A stretch of 18,122 nucleotides of DNA from CAZDML01 sp964506645 (GTDB lineage: Bacteria; Elusimicrobiota; Elusimicrobia; 2-01-FULL-59-12). The translations under genes and the position numbers were made by a program. The stretch spans positions 1 to 18,122 of the forward strand of contig CAZDML010000030.1 of the NCBI GenBank assembly GCA_964506645.1. Reading direction: 5' to 3'. Under the pieces are notes generated by a model. The model made no database searches. It saw only the letters and a list, made by a program, of their open reading frames with translations, and was not told the origin of the DNA. Within the stretch, counting starts at the first letter, position 1, and each line of letters starts with the position of its first letter. This document shows, piece after piece, positions 7,113 to 15,666 of this stretch.

Positions 7113-7613
7113 ATGCCCATTGAAGAAAAGATTTATCGGATCCGAGGCCGGCAGGTGATGTTGGCGTCAGATTTAGCACGCCTTTATGGCATTCAAACAA
7201 AACGTTTGAATGAACAGGTTCGCAGGAACATACAGCGCTTTCCGCAAGACTTTATGTTCAGGCTTACTCTTCAAGAAATGAAGGTTGTTTCAAGGTCGCA
7301 ATTTGCGACCCTGAAACAGGGGCACAATATGAAGTACCTGCCCTATGTCTTTACAGATCTGGGTGTAGCCATGCTCTCCAGCGTTCTGAATAGTGAACGC
7401 GCCATTCAAGTAAACATCGCGATCATGCGGGCTTTTGTAAAACTGCGACATGCTCTTAGCGTTCGGAGGGATATCACGGCAAAAGTAGAACACATGGAAG
7501 GCCGTCTTCATCTGGTGGAGACCGATGTTCGGTTTCTTCGAGAAGACCTGCGCGAGAAGAAAGAGACCTTTGGAAAGCCTCCTGCTCAAATCAAAGGATT
7601 TGAGAAAGAATAA
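7113..7613 (+). CDS. ORF6N domain DNA-binding protein
   Basis: The protein has 166 residues from ATG 7113, which follows a perfect AGGAGG five bases upstream. A longer frame from TTG 7095 has no such site. Residues 5-115 match the ORF6N domain: VMLASDLARLYG, LNEQVRRNIQRFPQDFMFRL, YVFTDLGVAMLSSVLNS and AIQVNIAIMRAFVKLR. Residues 118-150 are a likely coiled coil (ITAKVEHMEGRLHLVE). ORF6N proteins were first described in phages, related to KilA-N and Bro modules, and are widespread as single chromosomal genes of unclear, presumably regulatory, role. The gene stands alone, divergent from clpB and convergent with the giant-protein gene, with only 15 bases between their stop codons and no convincing terminator. 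Confidence 0.9.
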   Translation: MPIEEKIYRIRGRQVMLASDLARLYGIQTKRLNEQVRRNIQRFPQDFMFRLTLQEMKVVSRSQFATLKQGHNMKYLPYVFTDLGVAMLSSVLNSERAIQVNIAIMRAFVKLRHALSVRRDITAKVEHMEGRLHLVETDVRFLREDLREKKETFGKPPAQIKGFEKE

Positions 7614-7628
7614 ATTTTTCGCTTTTTG

Positions 7629-10600
7629 TTAAGCGGCGGTGCGGAAGGCAGGCTGTCGAACAAAATGGGTCAGGTCGCCGTTGGGCAAGAATTCGGCTGC
7701 CAAAGCAGCCCCGTGACCGAACATCAGAAGAGAAATAAGAGCCGAAACGGACGCTCCGAAAGGACTTGCGGAGAAAGTCCCATGCAACAACGTCACGTTA
7801 ATAAAAGATAAGAGTGCCAAAGCGATTCCGTTGAAGAGTGGCCCTCCCAGCCATGCCCATCCCTGAGCATTTTGAACACGTCCATGCAGCACCACGTCCT
7901 GCCATGCCGCACGGGCTCTTGATTTCTTAGAAGACAATAGGATGTGACCCGTTTCATGGATCGCAGTGACACCCCCCATCGCCAGGAGAACAATCAACAC
8001 CTTCCCCAGAATTCCTTGATGGTCCAAAAAGCGCACAAGAGCCGATCGTGCTTCTATGATTTCGAGAACTCGCCCATCATCGTAAATCGCAATATAGGTA
8101 ACATCCTCCGGCGTTTGATGATAGAAGAAAGACGCATAAAGAATAGCCCCCTCACGCCTAGATTCCCCCCACCGGACATCGCCAAAGGCTTTCAGATTGG
8201 GGTCCACCGCCACATTTCGAAAGTCCGATCGGACCAAAGCGAGCACTTTTTCGGCTGTCTGCTGTGTCTTTAAATCGGCTTCTTCCGGCACACTGCCCTC
8301 TTGCGGATGTTTCCAGGCAGAGAAATACGCCTGCAAAGTGGTCAACGGCTTCTGTTCGCCGCTACGCTGCGACATTTTTTCGACGCGTAAAGCCGCCGTG
8401 GCAATGCGCTTACTTTGATTGCCATCTTCTTTATTCAAGAATGCCGTCGGCCAGGGGGCCCCATTGTAAGAACGGGCGGCTGTTTTGGGATCAATGACGG
8501 TAATGATGTCTTGGCTCAGAGGCCGGTAGAAGCGAAGATCGTAGATGGCCGAATAATCTTCATCTCCTCGTCCCTGCTTTTCAAGCACAAGCCCTTTCTT
8601 TATTTCAATTTCTGCCAGTGCCTTGTCATAGGAAATACGCGTCAGCGCGGGATAGCCCAACGCCTGTGCTTTTCGTGCCAGCTCAAGAACTTCTTTTTGA
8701 TAGTCCAAATAAGCCAACGCTCTCTCGGGATCAGAAGAATCATATTTTTCTGGATCTCGGCTTTGCGTGTAGGGCGATTCCACTGTATAGTCATACCCGC
8801 GCGCTAGACGATTTTTTAGCACTTGGTAAGCCACATAGTTTTCCCACATCTCCCAAAGCCACCATTCAATCACCATTTCCGCTGGACGATTGTCGAATCG
8901 CGCGAGATCCACGCCTCGGGCCTCGAGGGCTGCCCTCATTTCTTCAGGGTTACGGATGATGCTTTCGATATTGCGATACTTTTCAAAACGTTGTTTAACG
9001 GCGGCTGGCAAACGGCGCCCGTGATCCAGCGCAAAGAAGGTATCCAAAAACCCGTCAAACCAAGGTTGCAAATATTCCCGGTGCTCCGTCAGAACGAAGG
9101 AGGAATCGGCGACCGATTTTTTTAAATCGGCATACGTATAAATCGCCATAATCGCGCCGTAACCTAAGTAATCAAACATCGTGGCGCGCGGATTACGCTC
9201 GGTAAAGAGATCAATGTTGCTGCCCATATCCGTATAGTAATCATCCTGCGGACGTTCGGGGTGGGCCATCACGTTATCCAAATTCAGCGCAATGTGAACC
9301 GCAGCAATATCGTGCCCAATCACCACGGCATTGTTACGACCTAAAATGCGAGAGGATTCCGCAGGAGCGGTATCCCAATCCTCGGTCCCAAAAAACCCAT
9401 TCCCCAAACGCATTTCCGAAGGAGACCCACGGCCGACCATTTGAAAAGGCTGTGGATGAATTTGCCCTTCGTATTTCCAACGAACACGAAAAATCGTGCG
9501 CGGTGCCAAGGTGGGACGGCCCATCGTTTTTTGACGTTCTTGCCAAATCGTGTCATCGGCCGACACCATATGACCGCGGGTTTGTCCCAGGTTGGTGTTA
9601 TTAGTTCCCCCGCCCGTCCCTCGACCGCTAATGACCTGCCGGCCGCGCTGCGTTGTTAAATTTGTTTTAGGGTCGTCCGCTCCACGGAAATCACCCATTC
9701 CTTTTAAGTCGAGTGGAATCTCAATTCCTTCGGGAGTAGACATAATGACCGGCTGCCGTGTATCTTTCCATAAAACGACCCCACCGCGACCGCGTGCAAT
9801 AGTTTTCGAATCGAGATTGACGTCCATTAAAAGAACGATCTTATCCTGAGGCTCTCCGGCCAGAGTCGAGAGGGTATAGCCTTTCGAAAAGACTTCATTG
9901 ACCACCCATTCGCGGAACTCAGCCGGCAAATACATAAAGTCTTCGTAATACTCCACATCCACCGATCCATCGGACCTGAGCGCACTGGGATCCACTTTGA
10001 CCAAGTTCAAAGGAACTTCAACAGAAAACTTGGACCATTCTTGAGGGAAAGCGTCTTTGTCCGACAGAGCCGCTGCATGATCAGGAACCCATTTGGTGGT
10101 AAAGCGATTGGGATGTTTTTGAGGATCTTCTAATTTTTTGAGCTTGCCATCAGCGCCTTGAGCAAAAACCGTTGCCGGCAAGAGACGCGTTCCGGGCGCT
10201 TGTTCTTGGAAAGATTTTTCTTCTCCGGCTTGCGGCTCGTTAAACAGCGGGTGATAAATATCTCCCTCGACAGAAGGATCATAAACCGCTAAATCGGACC
10301 GATCTTCGATACGACGAAGTTGTCTGAAGATCTCGCGCTTTGAGTCTTCGGGCAGTAATTCGATGAGCCGATCAAGATCTTGCAGGAGCGGAGAGAGACG
10401 TGCGTACCTTAAATGGCGTAAAGCTCGGTAAATATCAAGGATTCCCGATTCAACCCCTGAAAGCACGAGGCCTGTCGTCACAACCGCCTGCAGCAAATGA
10501 GCCACCCGCGCCATCAAGCTGAGCGATTGGGTCAATTCGGGCTCCACCAAAGTGCGCTGCAGATTGGCCACAATATCACGCTGATGAGACGCTTCAGCGT

Positions 10601-13217
10601 CCTGCAAAGTCTCGAGTTTCTGACGCATGGCGTCGTCCTCTTGCGTATTGCCTTCCAGATAATTGAGATAGGCACTGTAGGTTTCAACACGCAAACGATT
10701 CAAATCTCTTTGAGAAGGAACCGACAGGGGCAATTCTTGGCTGGCCTTGGCTAATTTCCAAGCAACTTCGGCTTTTAAACGATCTTGCGCCGTGGCTCGA
10801 CGCTGACGAGCTTCTAGCCACGCGATTTTCGCACGAACGGTCACGATCGCGGAGTTAGGCGACCCCGGGCTTAGCGCCCCTAATTCTCGAAGCAGCTCTC
10901 GGTTCCATTCCAATTCTTGCTGCAGAGAAATTTTGCTCCTCAATTGAGAAATATGACCCTTGCCGAAGCCGCGAACATCCCATCCCATTGCCAGAAATTT
11001 CTTAATGTCTTTGTCATCCAAAAGATCGTGGGCATCAAAAACGATCTTTCCTTCCAACGCCCCAATCCGAGCTGTTAATTGAATAGGATCCAGCCCCTTA
11101 AAAACTTTTTCGGCGGAAGAGGCGGAGTCGCGTCCTGTGCGCGTTTTCTGAGGTTTAGCCTGACCCATATAGGACGCATGACGCACAGCCAAGACTAAGA
11201 CATCATCTTCGGGCTTCATGACATCGACGATATGATCGGCATTCTCAATTTGTAAATCACGAAGCACCTCTTGGTTCTGAAGTCCATGACCCCAGCTTTC
11301 GGGATCCCCCAAACGCTGGTTCTGTATTTGAGGCCAGGTCATAACCGCGGGGTCGGTCGCACGATTCTTGGCGCCATAGTGGGAGGCATAACGAAGCCCC
11401 CGTTCAGTTCCCGCCATGCGCGTATCTGCCACCCCTTCTTTGTAGCTGACTCCCGCCCATAAAATCGTGGACTCCGACACCTTCTTGCCTTGGCCCGCCA
11501 AAGCTCGAGTCACGATCGCCACCGCATCTTCGGCTCGGTGATCGCTCGTCGCTGCCGCAACCAAACGCGAATTAAAGATGGCCTGAATATCGAGCTCTTT
11601 GAGACCAAAATGCCGCTGCAGTCCTTGAATGAGTAAAACCAATTCCTTGGGAACACAATAGCCTCCCACTTGAAGTCCGGGCGCAAAGCGCACATAGCCC
11701 CCGTGCTCACGAGGACGCGCCCGAATAATGCCCGCAATTACTTTCCAGGCATTTATTCCGGATTCTTCGGCAGCCTTTAAAAAGGCCGCCATTAAATCGA
11801 GCACACCAAAGGTCGCCGCGTTTTCGACGTCCTTCATAAACTCCACAGTGGTTAAGTCCGACCATAAGCGGTAGCGAATGCCGGTCGTACGATAATAGTC
11901 GCGCAGCGTTTGACGCGCCTGAGGCGTCGCACCTGCACCTGAACGTTCAATCGAGAAAAAGGAATCCATGAGTTTTGCCCCCGGTTTTAAGCGGTGGAAC
12001 CCATAGGCCAAATTCGCATCTTGGCCGGGCTTCAAAATTCCCCGTTTCTGAAGAGCCTCGTTCATGCGCGGTAGCGCGTCATAAAAGGAAAATCCGGGAT
12101 AGACTGTGCTTTCTACAACCACTGTGGCATGCGCCGGCATGACGGAGGCAATGTGTGAGATTAATTCCAATGTCTCTTCAGGGTCCGCCGTGCCTCGTTC
12201 GATCGCTCGCGGCACGGGCTTACGGGCATGCAGTTCTGTTTCCACGAAAATAACGTCTGCAATTGCTAACGCCTGATCGCGCAAGAAGGTCGCTCCCAAA
12301 TTGCCACGATCACGACCGTCTTGTGTGATCGAGACCACCTTTTCATCATCCGTCTTAATCGTCGGAAGCCCCCGCTGCATGGCATCGACCTTCCAGCTGG
12401 AATGCGTCGAAGGACGCTGATACCCCAAGGCAAAATACGGATAATGACCACCGTCGTGCGCATTGGAACAAGCCAAGAGATTCGCCGTTCCAACAAAACC
12501 AATTCCAATGTTCACCATGATTTTTCGGCCCATGGCTTTTTGGAGAGCAATTTGTGACATCAAGCGCAGGCGTTCCGCGTCATAGTGTTCCTGCGACCAC
12601 GGAATATCATAAGAATGTCCATATTCGGAGAGGGATTGTCCCAGGCTCGACGCGGGAAGTTCTTCGCCTTTAATCGGTGGTACGCGATACTGAAGCGGTT
12701 GTCCAAAAACAGTTTCATAGAGTGCGCCAAACTCTTCGAGAGCAGGTTCTCCACCGGCTTGAAGATGTTCTTGAAGCCGGCGTTCAAAACCCGGATGGAC
12801 GCTTTGCCAGGGCCGCGCCTTAACGGATTCCAGCCATGCGCGCATGGATTCGGAATTAATCTCTCGCGAGGACCAATCCTCTGAAGTCGCGGGTTGCCCA
12901 CCCACGGGCATCATCGCAATTCCAAGAATTGGCATGATCAACATCATGGCGAAATAGGGAGAGTGTAAATATTCCCGGAAAGCCTCTACATGCTGCCGAA
13001 CACGGGAGACAGCCGCCAACCGCCGCATACGAAAAGCCTCCTGGACATGCACCGTGTGCTGCCACATGGGGTGAGTAGCTAGAGCTTGATCTTGAAAAAA
13101 GTACGATCTAAGAAGACCTGTTGAGACAGCTGGGGAAGGAGCTTGAGAACTCCATGCGGTGGATTGAACCAGGAGTCCAAAAGTGAGTGCAAGAGATATC
13201 AGTTTTCGCAGGATCAT
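7629..13217 (-). CDS. Giant membrane protein: UDP-sugar dehydrogenase + SelO-like domain + M50-type peptidase
   Basis: The protein has 1,862 residues numbered from ATG 13217 (AGGA nine bases upstream; ATG 13235 would add six). A signal or anchor segment lies at 4-22, then a short outer segment with FQDQAL (41-46) and HT (54-55), then a second hydrophobic segment at 88-105. The latter would bring the rest back into the cytoplasm. Residues 231-752 are a UDP-glucose/UDP-HexNAc 6-dehydrogenase: GIGFVG (238-243), ESTVYPG (369-375), catalytic Lys462, Asn466 and Cys521 (GGYCVPKE), and the third-domain motif GVSYKEGVADTR. Residues 755-975 are helical and unassigned. Residues 1040-1345 resemble SelO: LDLKGMG (Lys1172), E-x5-GRPT (Glu1227), SEMRLG, H-x3-N-x-DN (1308-1315), DMG (1330-1332). 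Residues 1350-1720 are unrecognised. The C-terminus is a multi-pass zinc-peptidase region with HETGH (1754-1758) and PNGD (1845-1848). Substrate and role are unknown. It lies downstream of a MidA-like gene on the same strand. Confidence 0.85.
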   Translation of the reverse strand: MILRKLISLALTFGLLVQSTAWSSQAPSPAVSTGLLRSYFFQDQALATHPMWQHTVHVQEAFRMRRLAAVSRVRQHVEAFREYLHSPYFAMMLIMPILGIAMMPVGGQPATSEDWSSREINSESMRAWLESVKARPWQSVHPGFERRLQEHLQAGGEPALEEFGALYETVFGQPLQYRVPPIKGEELPASSLGQSLSEYGHSYDIPWSQEHYDAERLRLMSQIALQKAMGRKIMVNIGIGFVGTANLLACSNAHDGGHYPYFALGYQRPSTHSSWKVDAMQRGLPTIKTDDEKVVSITQDGRDRGNLGATFLRDQALAIADVIFVETELHARKPVPRAIERGTADPEETLELISHIASVMPAHATVVVESTVYPGFSFYDALPRMNEALQKRGILKPGQDANLAYGFHRLKPGAKLMDSFFSIERSGAGATPQARQTLRDYYRTTGIRYRLWSDLTTVEFMKDVENAATFGVLDLMAAFLKAAEESGINAWKVIAGIIRARPREHGGYVRFAPGLQVGGYCVPKELVLLIQGLQRHFGLKELDIQAIFNSRLVAAATSDHRAEDAVAIVTRALAGQGKKVSESTILWAGVSYKEGVADTRMAGTERGLRYASHYGAKNRATDPAVMTWPQIQNQRLGDPESWGHGLQNQEVLRDLQIENADHIVDVMKPEDDVLVLAVRHASYMGQAKPQKTRTGRDSASSAEKVFKGLDPIQLTARIGALEGKIVFDAHDLLDDKDIKKFLAMGWDVRGFGKGHISQLRSKISLQQELEWNRELLRELGALSPGSPNSAIVTVRAKIAWLEARQRRATAQDRLKAEVAWKLAKASQELPLSVPSQRDLNRLRVETYSAYLNYLEGNTQEDDAMRQKLETLQDAEASHQRDIVANLQRTLVEPELTQSLSLMARVAHLLQAVVTTGLVLSGVESGILDIYRALRHLRYARLSPLLQDLDRLIELLPEDSKREIFRQLRRIEDRSDLAVYDPSVEGDIYHPLFNEPQAGEEKSFQEQAPGTRLLPATVFAQGADGKLKKLEDPQKHPNRFTTKWVPDHAAALSDKDAFPQEWSKFSVEVPLNLVKVDPSALRSDGSVDVEYYEDFMYLPAEFREWVVNEVFSKGYTLSTLAGEPQDKIVLLMDVNLDSKTIARGRGGVVLWKDTRQPVIMSTPEGIEIPLDLKGMGDFRGADDPKTNLTTQRGRQVISGRGTGGGTNNTNLGQTRGHMVSADDTIWQERQKTMGRPTLAPRTIFRVRWKYEGQIHPQPFQMVGRGSPSEMRLGNGFFGTEDWDTAPAESSRILGRNNAVVIGHDIAAVHIALNLDNVMAHPERPQDDYYTDMGSNIDLFTERNPRATMFDYLGYGAIMAIYTYADLKKSVADSSFVLTEHREYLQPWFDGFLDTFFALDHGRRLPAAVKQRFEKYRNIESIIRNPEEMRAALEARGVDLARFDNRPAEMVIEWWLWEMWENYVAYQVLKNRLARGYDYTVESPYTQSRDPEKYDSSDPERALAYLDYQKEVLELARKAQALGYPALTRISYDKALAEIEIKKGLVLEKQGRGDEDYSAIYDLRFYRPLSQDIITVIDPKTAARSYNGAPWPTAFLNKEDGNQSKRIATAALRVEKMSQRSGEQKPLTTLQAYFSAWKHPQEGSVPEEADLKTQQTAEKVLALVRSDFRNVAVDPNLKAFGDVRWGESRREGAILYASFFYHQTPEDVTYIAIYDDGRVLEIIEARSALVRFLDHQGILGKVLIVLLAMGGVTAIHETGHILLSSKKSRARAAWQDVVLHGRVQNAQGWAWLGGPLFNGIALALLSFINVTLLHGTFSASPFGASVSALISLLMFGHGAALAAEFLPNGDLTHFVRQPAFRTAA

Positions 13218-13334
13218 TGTAACGGATCCTATCATCCAAAAAAGTAACCGGTGGATCTATCGGTCTAAAGGCTAAGAATAGATAGGCCAAAAGTCTCTTC
13301 ATAAATTGGGACTATCCATTGGTTAAGACAGAGA

Positions 13335-15587
13335 TTACGCGGCGGAGGTGAGGGCTTGGAGGTGCGGCGCCAGCGTCCCCGGAGCGCGGGCAGCCTGGCG
13401 ATTGACGATCGCATGCGCGAGGGTCAGGAGCGGCGGAATAGCAAACACAAAAAGCGGGTGGATCCAGGCAACGGCATAGAACGGCAGAGACGCCAGCGTG
13501 ATGAGGCTCATGGCCTGATAGGCTTCGCCTTGGCGCTGCGCGCGCCCATAGGCGGTCAACAGATGCTGGCCCTGCAAACCAAGCACAGTTCCCACCACCC
13601 CCGCGAGCGCAAGGATCAAGGCATCGTGCGAGTAGAAAGCGCTGCCCAGGAAAAGGCCGGGAAGCAGTCCCGATTCCCAGAGCGCCGCCAGCGGCCGGTA
13701 CCACGGCGCCGCGTACGCTGTCGCGCGGCTCTCCGGCTGTACAGTGAGATGTGCTTTCATACTTGCGGAGAATGCTTCGACACGAGACTTATCCGAAGAA
13801 GAAAGGGTGGGATATAACGAATGAGATTCGCCTTTGTAGTCAAAATGAAATTGTGGCGTGGCCTGGACCAGAAGCCCAAAGAATTCGTACCCCTTCTGAT
13901 TTGTGAAATCGCGGATCTCTTTTTCTCTTACTCCTTTTCCTTTGAGCGTTTGGGGTTTCATAGAGCTATTGGCCATTAATCCGTCCTGGTTTCCATAAAA
14001 CAGCGTCTTTAATCCGGAGCGCTCCCCATCTTCTTTCATCCATGTAAAATTCTGCTGGCCGGTGATGTCGTGCAATGTAAAGTGTGAATAGAGATCCTCT
14101 GATTTACTCAGAGCGATTTGATTTGGAATTTGACGCGTCATCACCTTCGTTTGGCGTGCCGTTTCTTTAAACAGAATCTCGGCGGAGGAACCATAATCAA
14201 TCGTCATAACGACCCCCACCTCCAGCAGATGAGAGGCCATGGCCGCATAGTGTGTCATCCCTGGATTGACGTATAAGGGAATTTCCTTAGGCATCGGATC
14301 TTCAATGGATAGCCACGCCGCAGCGAACGAATCGCAGTGGGGAATAAGCATAGCGGCCAGATTGGGTAGTCGCGATACCGGCATGCGCACTTCGTCAAAC
14401 AGGAATGCTTTAGCCAGGGAGGCATAGGCGACGTCGTCTAATTGATGATGATCCAGAAGGGCCTGAACAGTCTCTTTATCCAAGGTATAGCTTTCCGGAC
14501 GCGCATCCCCCCGGCGCTGCGCTCTTACCTCGGCCGCATCGATCGTCTGCCATGCCACGGCGTCGGGATATCGAGCCCGCAAAACATCCACCTCTTTTTT
14601 GTAGAGACGCGGGATCACATAAATCGCCTCCATGGATCCATCGGATTTTAAAATAATCTTTTGATGCGGAAACGCATCCATCAATTCATTGGAAAAAATG
14701 ACGCCTTTAAACGTTTTTTCTCCGGCCAGCAGACGCGCATCGGCTTCCATGATTTTGAGCTTACCGATGGATGCAAATTGGCTCCCGGATTGTGCTTGCT
14801 GGGCGTGTAAGGCAGACGTTTTCTCATAGAGACGGTATTCCAATACGTTAAAGAAAGGCAGCCAGCGATTATCGTACTGCGCCCTCTTAAAGGCATACGT
14901 CAATACATCCACGGCCAGCCTTCCTGTCCCTCCACCGAATTCAGCGACCACAAAAGGTTCTCCGGGCTGAATGAGTCCCTGCTCCTGCATGGCTGTCCAC
15001 ATGTTAAAAGCATTTTCCGCAAGCATCTGTCCAAAATGCGGCGACAGTATTTGAGGCCAGGTATTAAAGTGACTTCCATCTTTTATTGCGCCAATGCGTG
15101 TGCGGGAATAAAAGCCCACGCGGGGATGGTGCAGCGCCCAATCCATCCACTCTTCAAAACTCGGGAACAGCTCTGTCACATCCTCCGTGTCGGAACCCTG
15201 AGACATTCCACCGTCTCCACTAGCCATCATGAACACCGGCCATTGCAAAACAGGTTTCGCGGAAAGTCCGCCAAATCCGGGAACCCCCACGGGCTGAAGC
15301 ACCGGAACGGGATCCCAGCGAACCGGCCAGCGGAGGCCAATGCGCCGTCGCGCTTTTGAAACGGCACTGCGCGGCGCCTGCGTAGAACGGAAAATGGATG
15401 TTTTTTGAATTAGCGTATGAACAAAGCGAACTTGTTCAACCAAGGCTTGTTCTTCAAAGGCGGAGGAGGAAAGTGAAACGGATGTAGAGGACGTACGCAC
15501 GAAGGCGTCTGCGGGGAATCCCGTCAGACATAAAACAAGCGCGACAGACATGCCGCGCACGACCCCCCTGGTCTTAAGTACCCTCAT
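13335..15587 (-). CDS. MidA-like SAM-dependent methyltransferase with signal peptide and membrane C-terminus
   Basis: The protein has 750 residues. Residues 1-28 look like a signal peptide or anchor (basic RVLKTRGVVRG, then SVALVLCLTG, PADA). A linker with FEEQAL (44-49) and HT (57-58) follows. Residues 145-580 match the MidA/NDUFAF7 (DUF185) methyltransferases: HPRVGFYS, LSPHFGQML, SAM motif VVAEFGGGTGRLAVDVL (213-229), EYRLYEKTSAL, GVIFSNELMDAFPHQ (295-309), VMTIDYG (460-466) and LHDITGQQNF. NDUFAF7 methylates an arginine of a complex I subunit in mitochondria; bacterial targets are less clear. Residues 630-730 hold three or four hydrophobic segments not found in ordinary MidA. Size and membrane parts are unusual. 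No clear ribosome-binding site precedes ATG 15587; ATG 15551 would shorten the basic n-region. It lies 79 bases after ispG and 117 before the giant gene. Confidence 0.85.
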   Translation of the reverse strand: MRVLKTRGVVRGMSVALVLCLTGFPADAFVRTSSTSVSLSSSAFEEQALVEQVRFVHTLIQKTSIFRSTQAPRSAVSKARRRIGLRWPVRWDPVPVLQPVGVPGFGGLSAKPVLQWPVFMMASGDGGMSQGSDTEDVTELFPSFEEWMDWALHHPRVGFYSRTRIGAIKDGSHFNTWPQILSPHFGQMLAENAFNMWTAMQEQGLIQPGEPFVVAEFGGGTGRLAVDVLTYAFKRAQYDNRWLPFFNVLEYRLYEKTSALHAQQAQSGSQFASIGKLKIMEADARLLAGEKTFKGVIFSNELMDAFPHQKIILKSDGSMEAIYVIPRLYKKEVDVLRARYPDAVAWQTIDAAEVRAQRRGDARPESYTLDKETVQALLDHHQLDDVAYASLAKAFLFDEVRMPVSRLPNLAAMLIPHCDSFAAAWLSIEDPMPKEIPLYVNPGMTHYAAMASHLLEVGVVMTIDYGSSAEILFKETARQTKVMTRQIPNQIALSKSEDLYSHFTLHDITGQQNFTWMKEDGERSGLKTLFYGNQDGLMANSSMKPQTLKGKGVREKEIRDFTNQKGYEFFGLLVQATPQFHFDYKGESHSLYPTLSSSDKSRVEAFSASMKAHLTVQPESRATAYAAPWYRPLAALWESGLLPGLFLGSAFYSHDALILALAGVVGTVLGLQGQHLLTAYGRAQRQGEAYQAMSLITLASLPFYAVAWIHPLFVFAIPPLLTLAHAIVNRQAARAPGTLAPHLQALTSAA

Positions 15588-15597
15588 ATAGGAAGAC

Positions 15598-15613
15598 TAA
15601 CAGAATTGTGTTA
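15598..15613. promoter_or_regulatory. 16-bp dyad upstream of the MidA-like gene
   Basis: TAACAGAATTGTGTTA is symmetric at 14 of 16 positions and lies 10 bases before the ATG at 15587. It has the size of a repressor operator. No regulator or convincing promoter boxes were found with it. Confidence 0.3.
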
Positions 15614-15666
15614 CAGGACGATTAAGGCAGACCCAGTAAAAACAGGCTGATTTAACGCGATAAAAG

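Noticed and set aside
7614..7628. T-rich gap between the ORF6N gene and the giant gene as a terminator
   Set aside because: The only stem is CGCTT/AAGCG (5 bp), too weak to support the call.
10854..10882. TTAGG...CCTAA imperfect palindrome with ACCCCGGGCTTA in the giant gene, possible relic of the element
   Set aside because: Only about 12 bases resemble the element and the second hairpin is missing; not enough to call a copy without more genome sequence.
13108..13302. 64-residue minus-strand frame over the giant-gene start
   Set aside because: It overlaps the giant gene's signal sequence in another frame and has no ribosome-binding site or recognisable motif.
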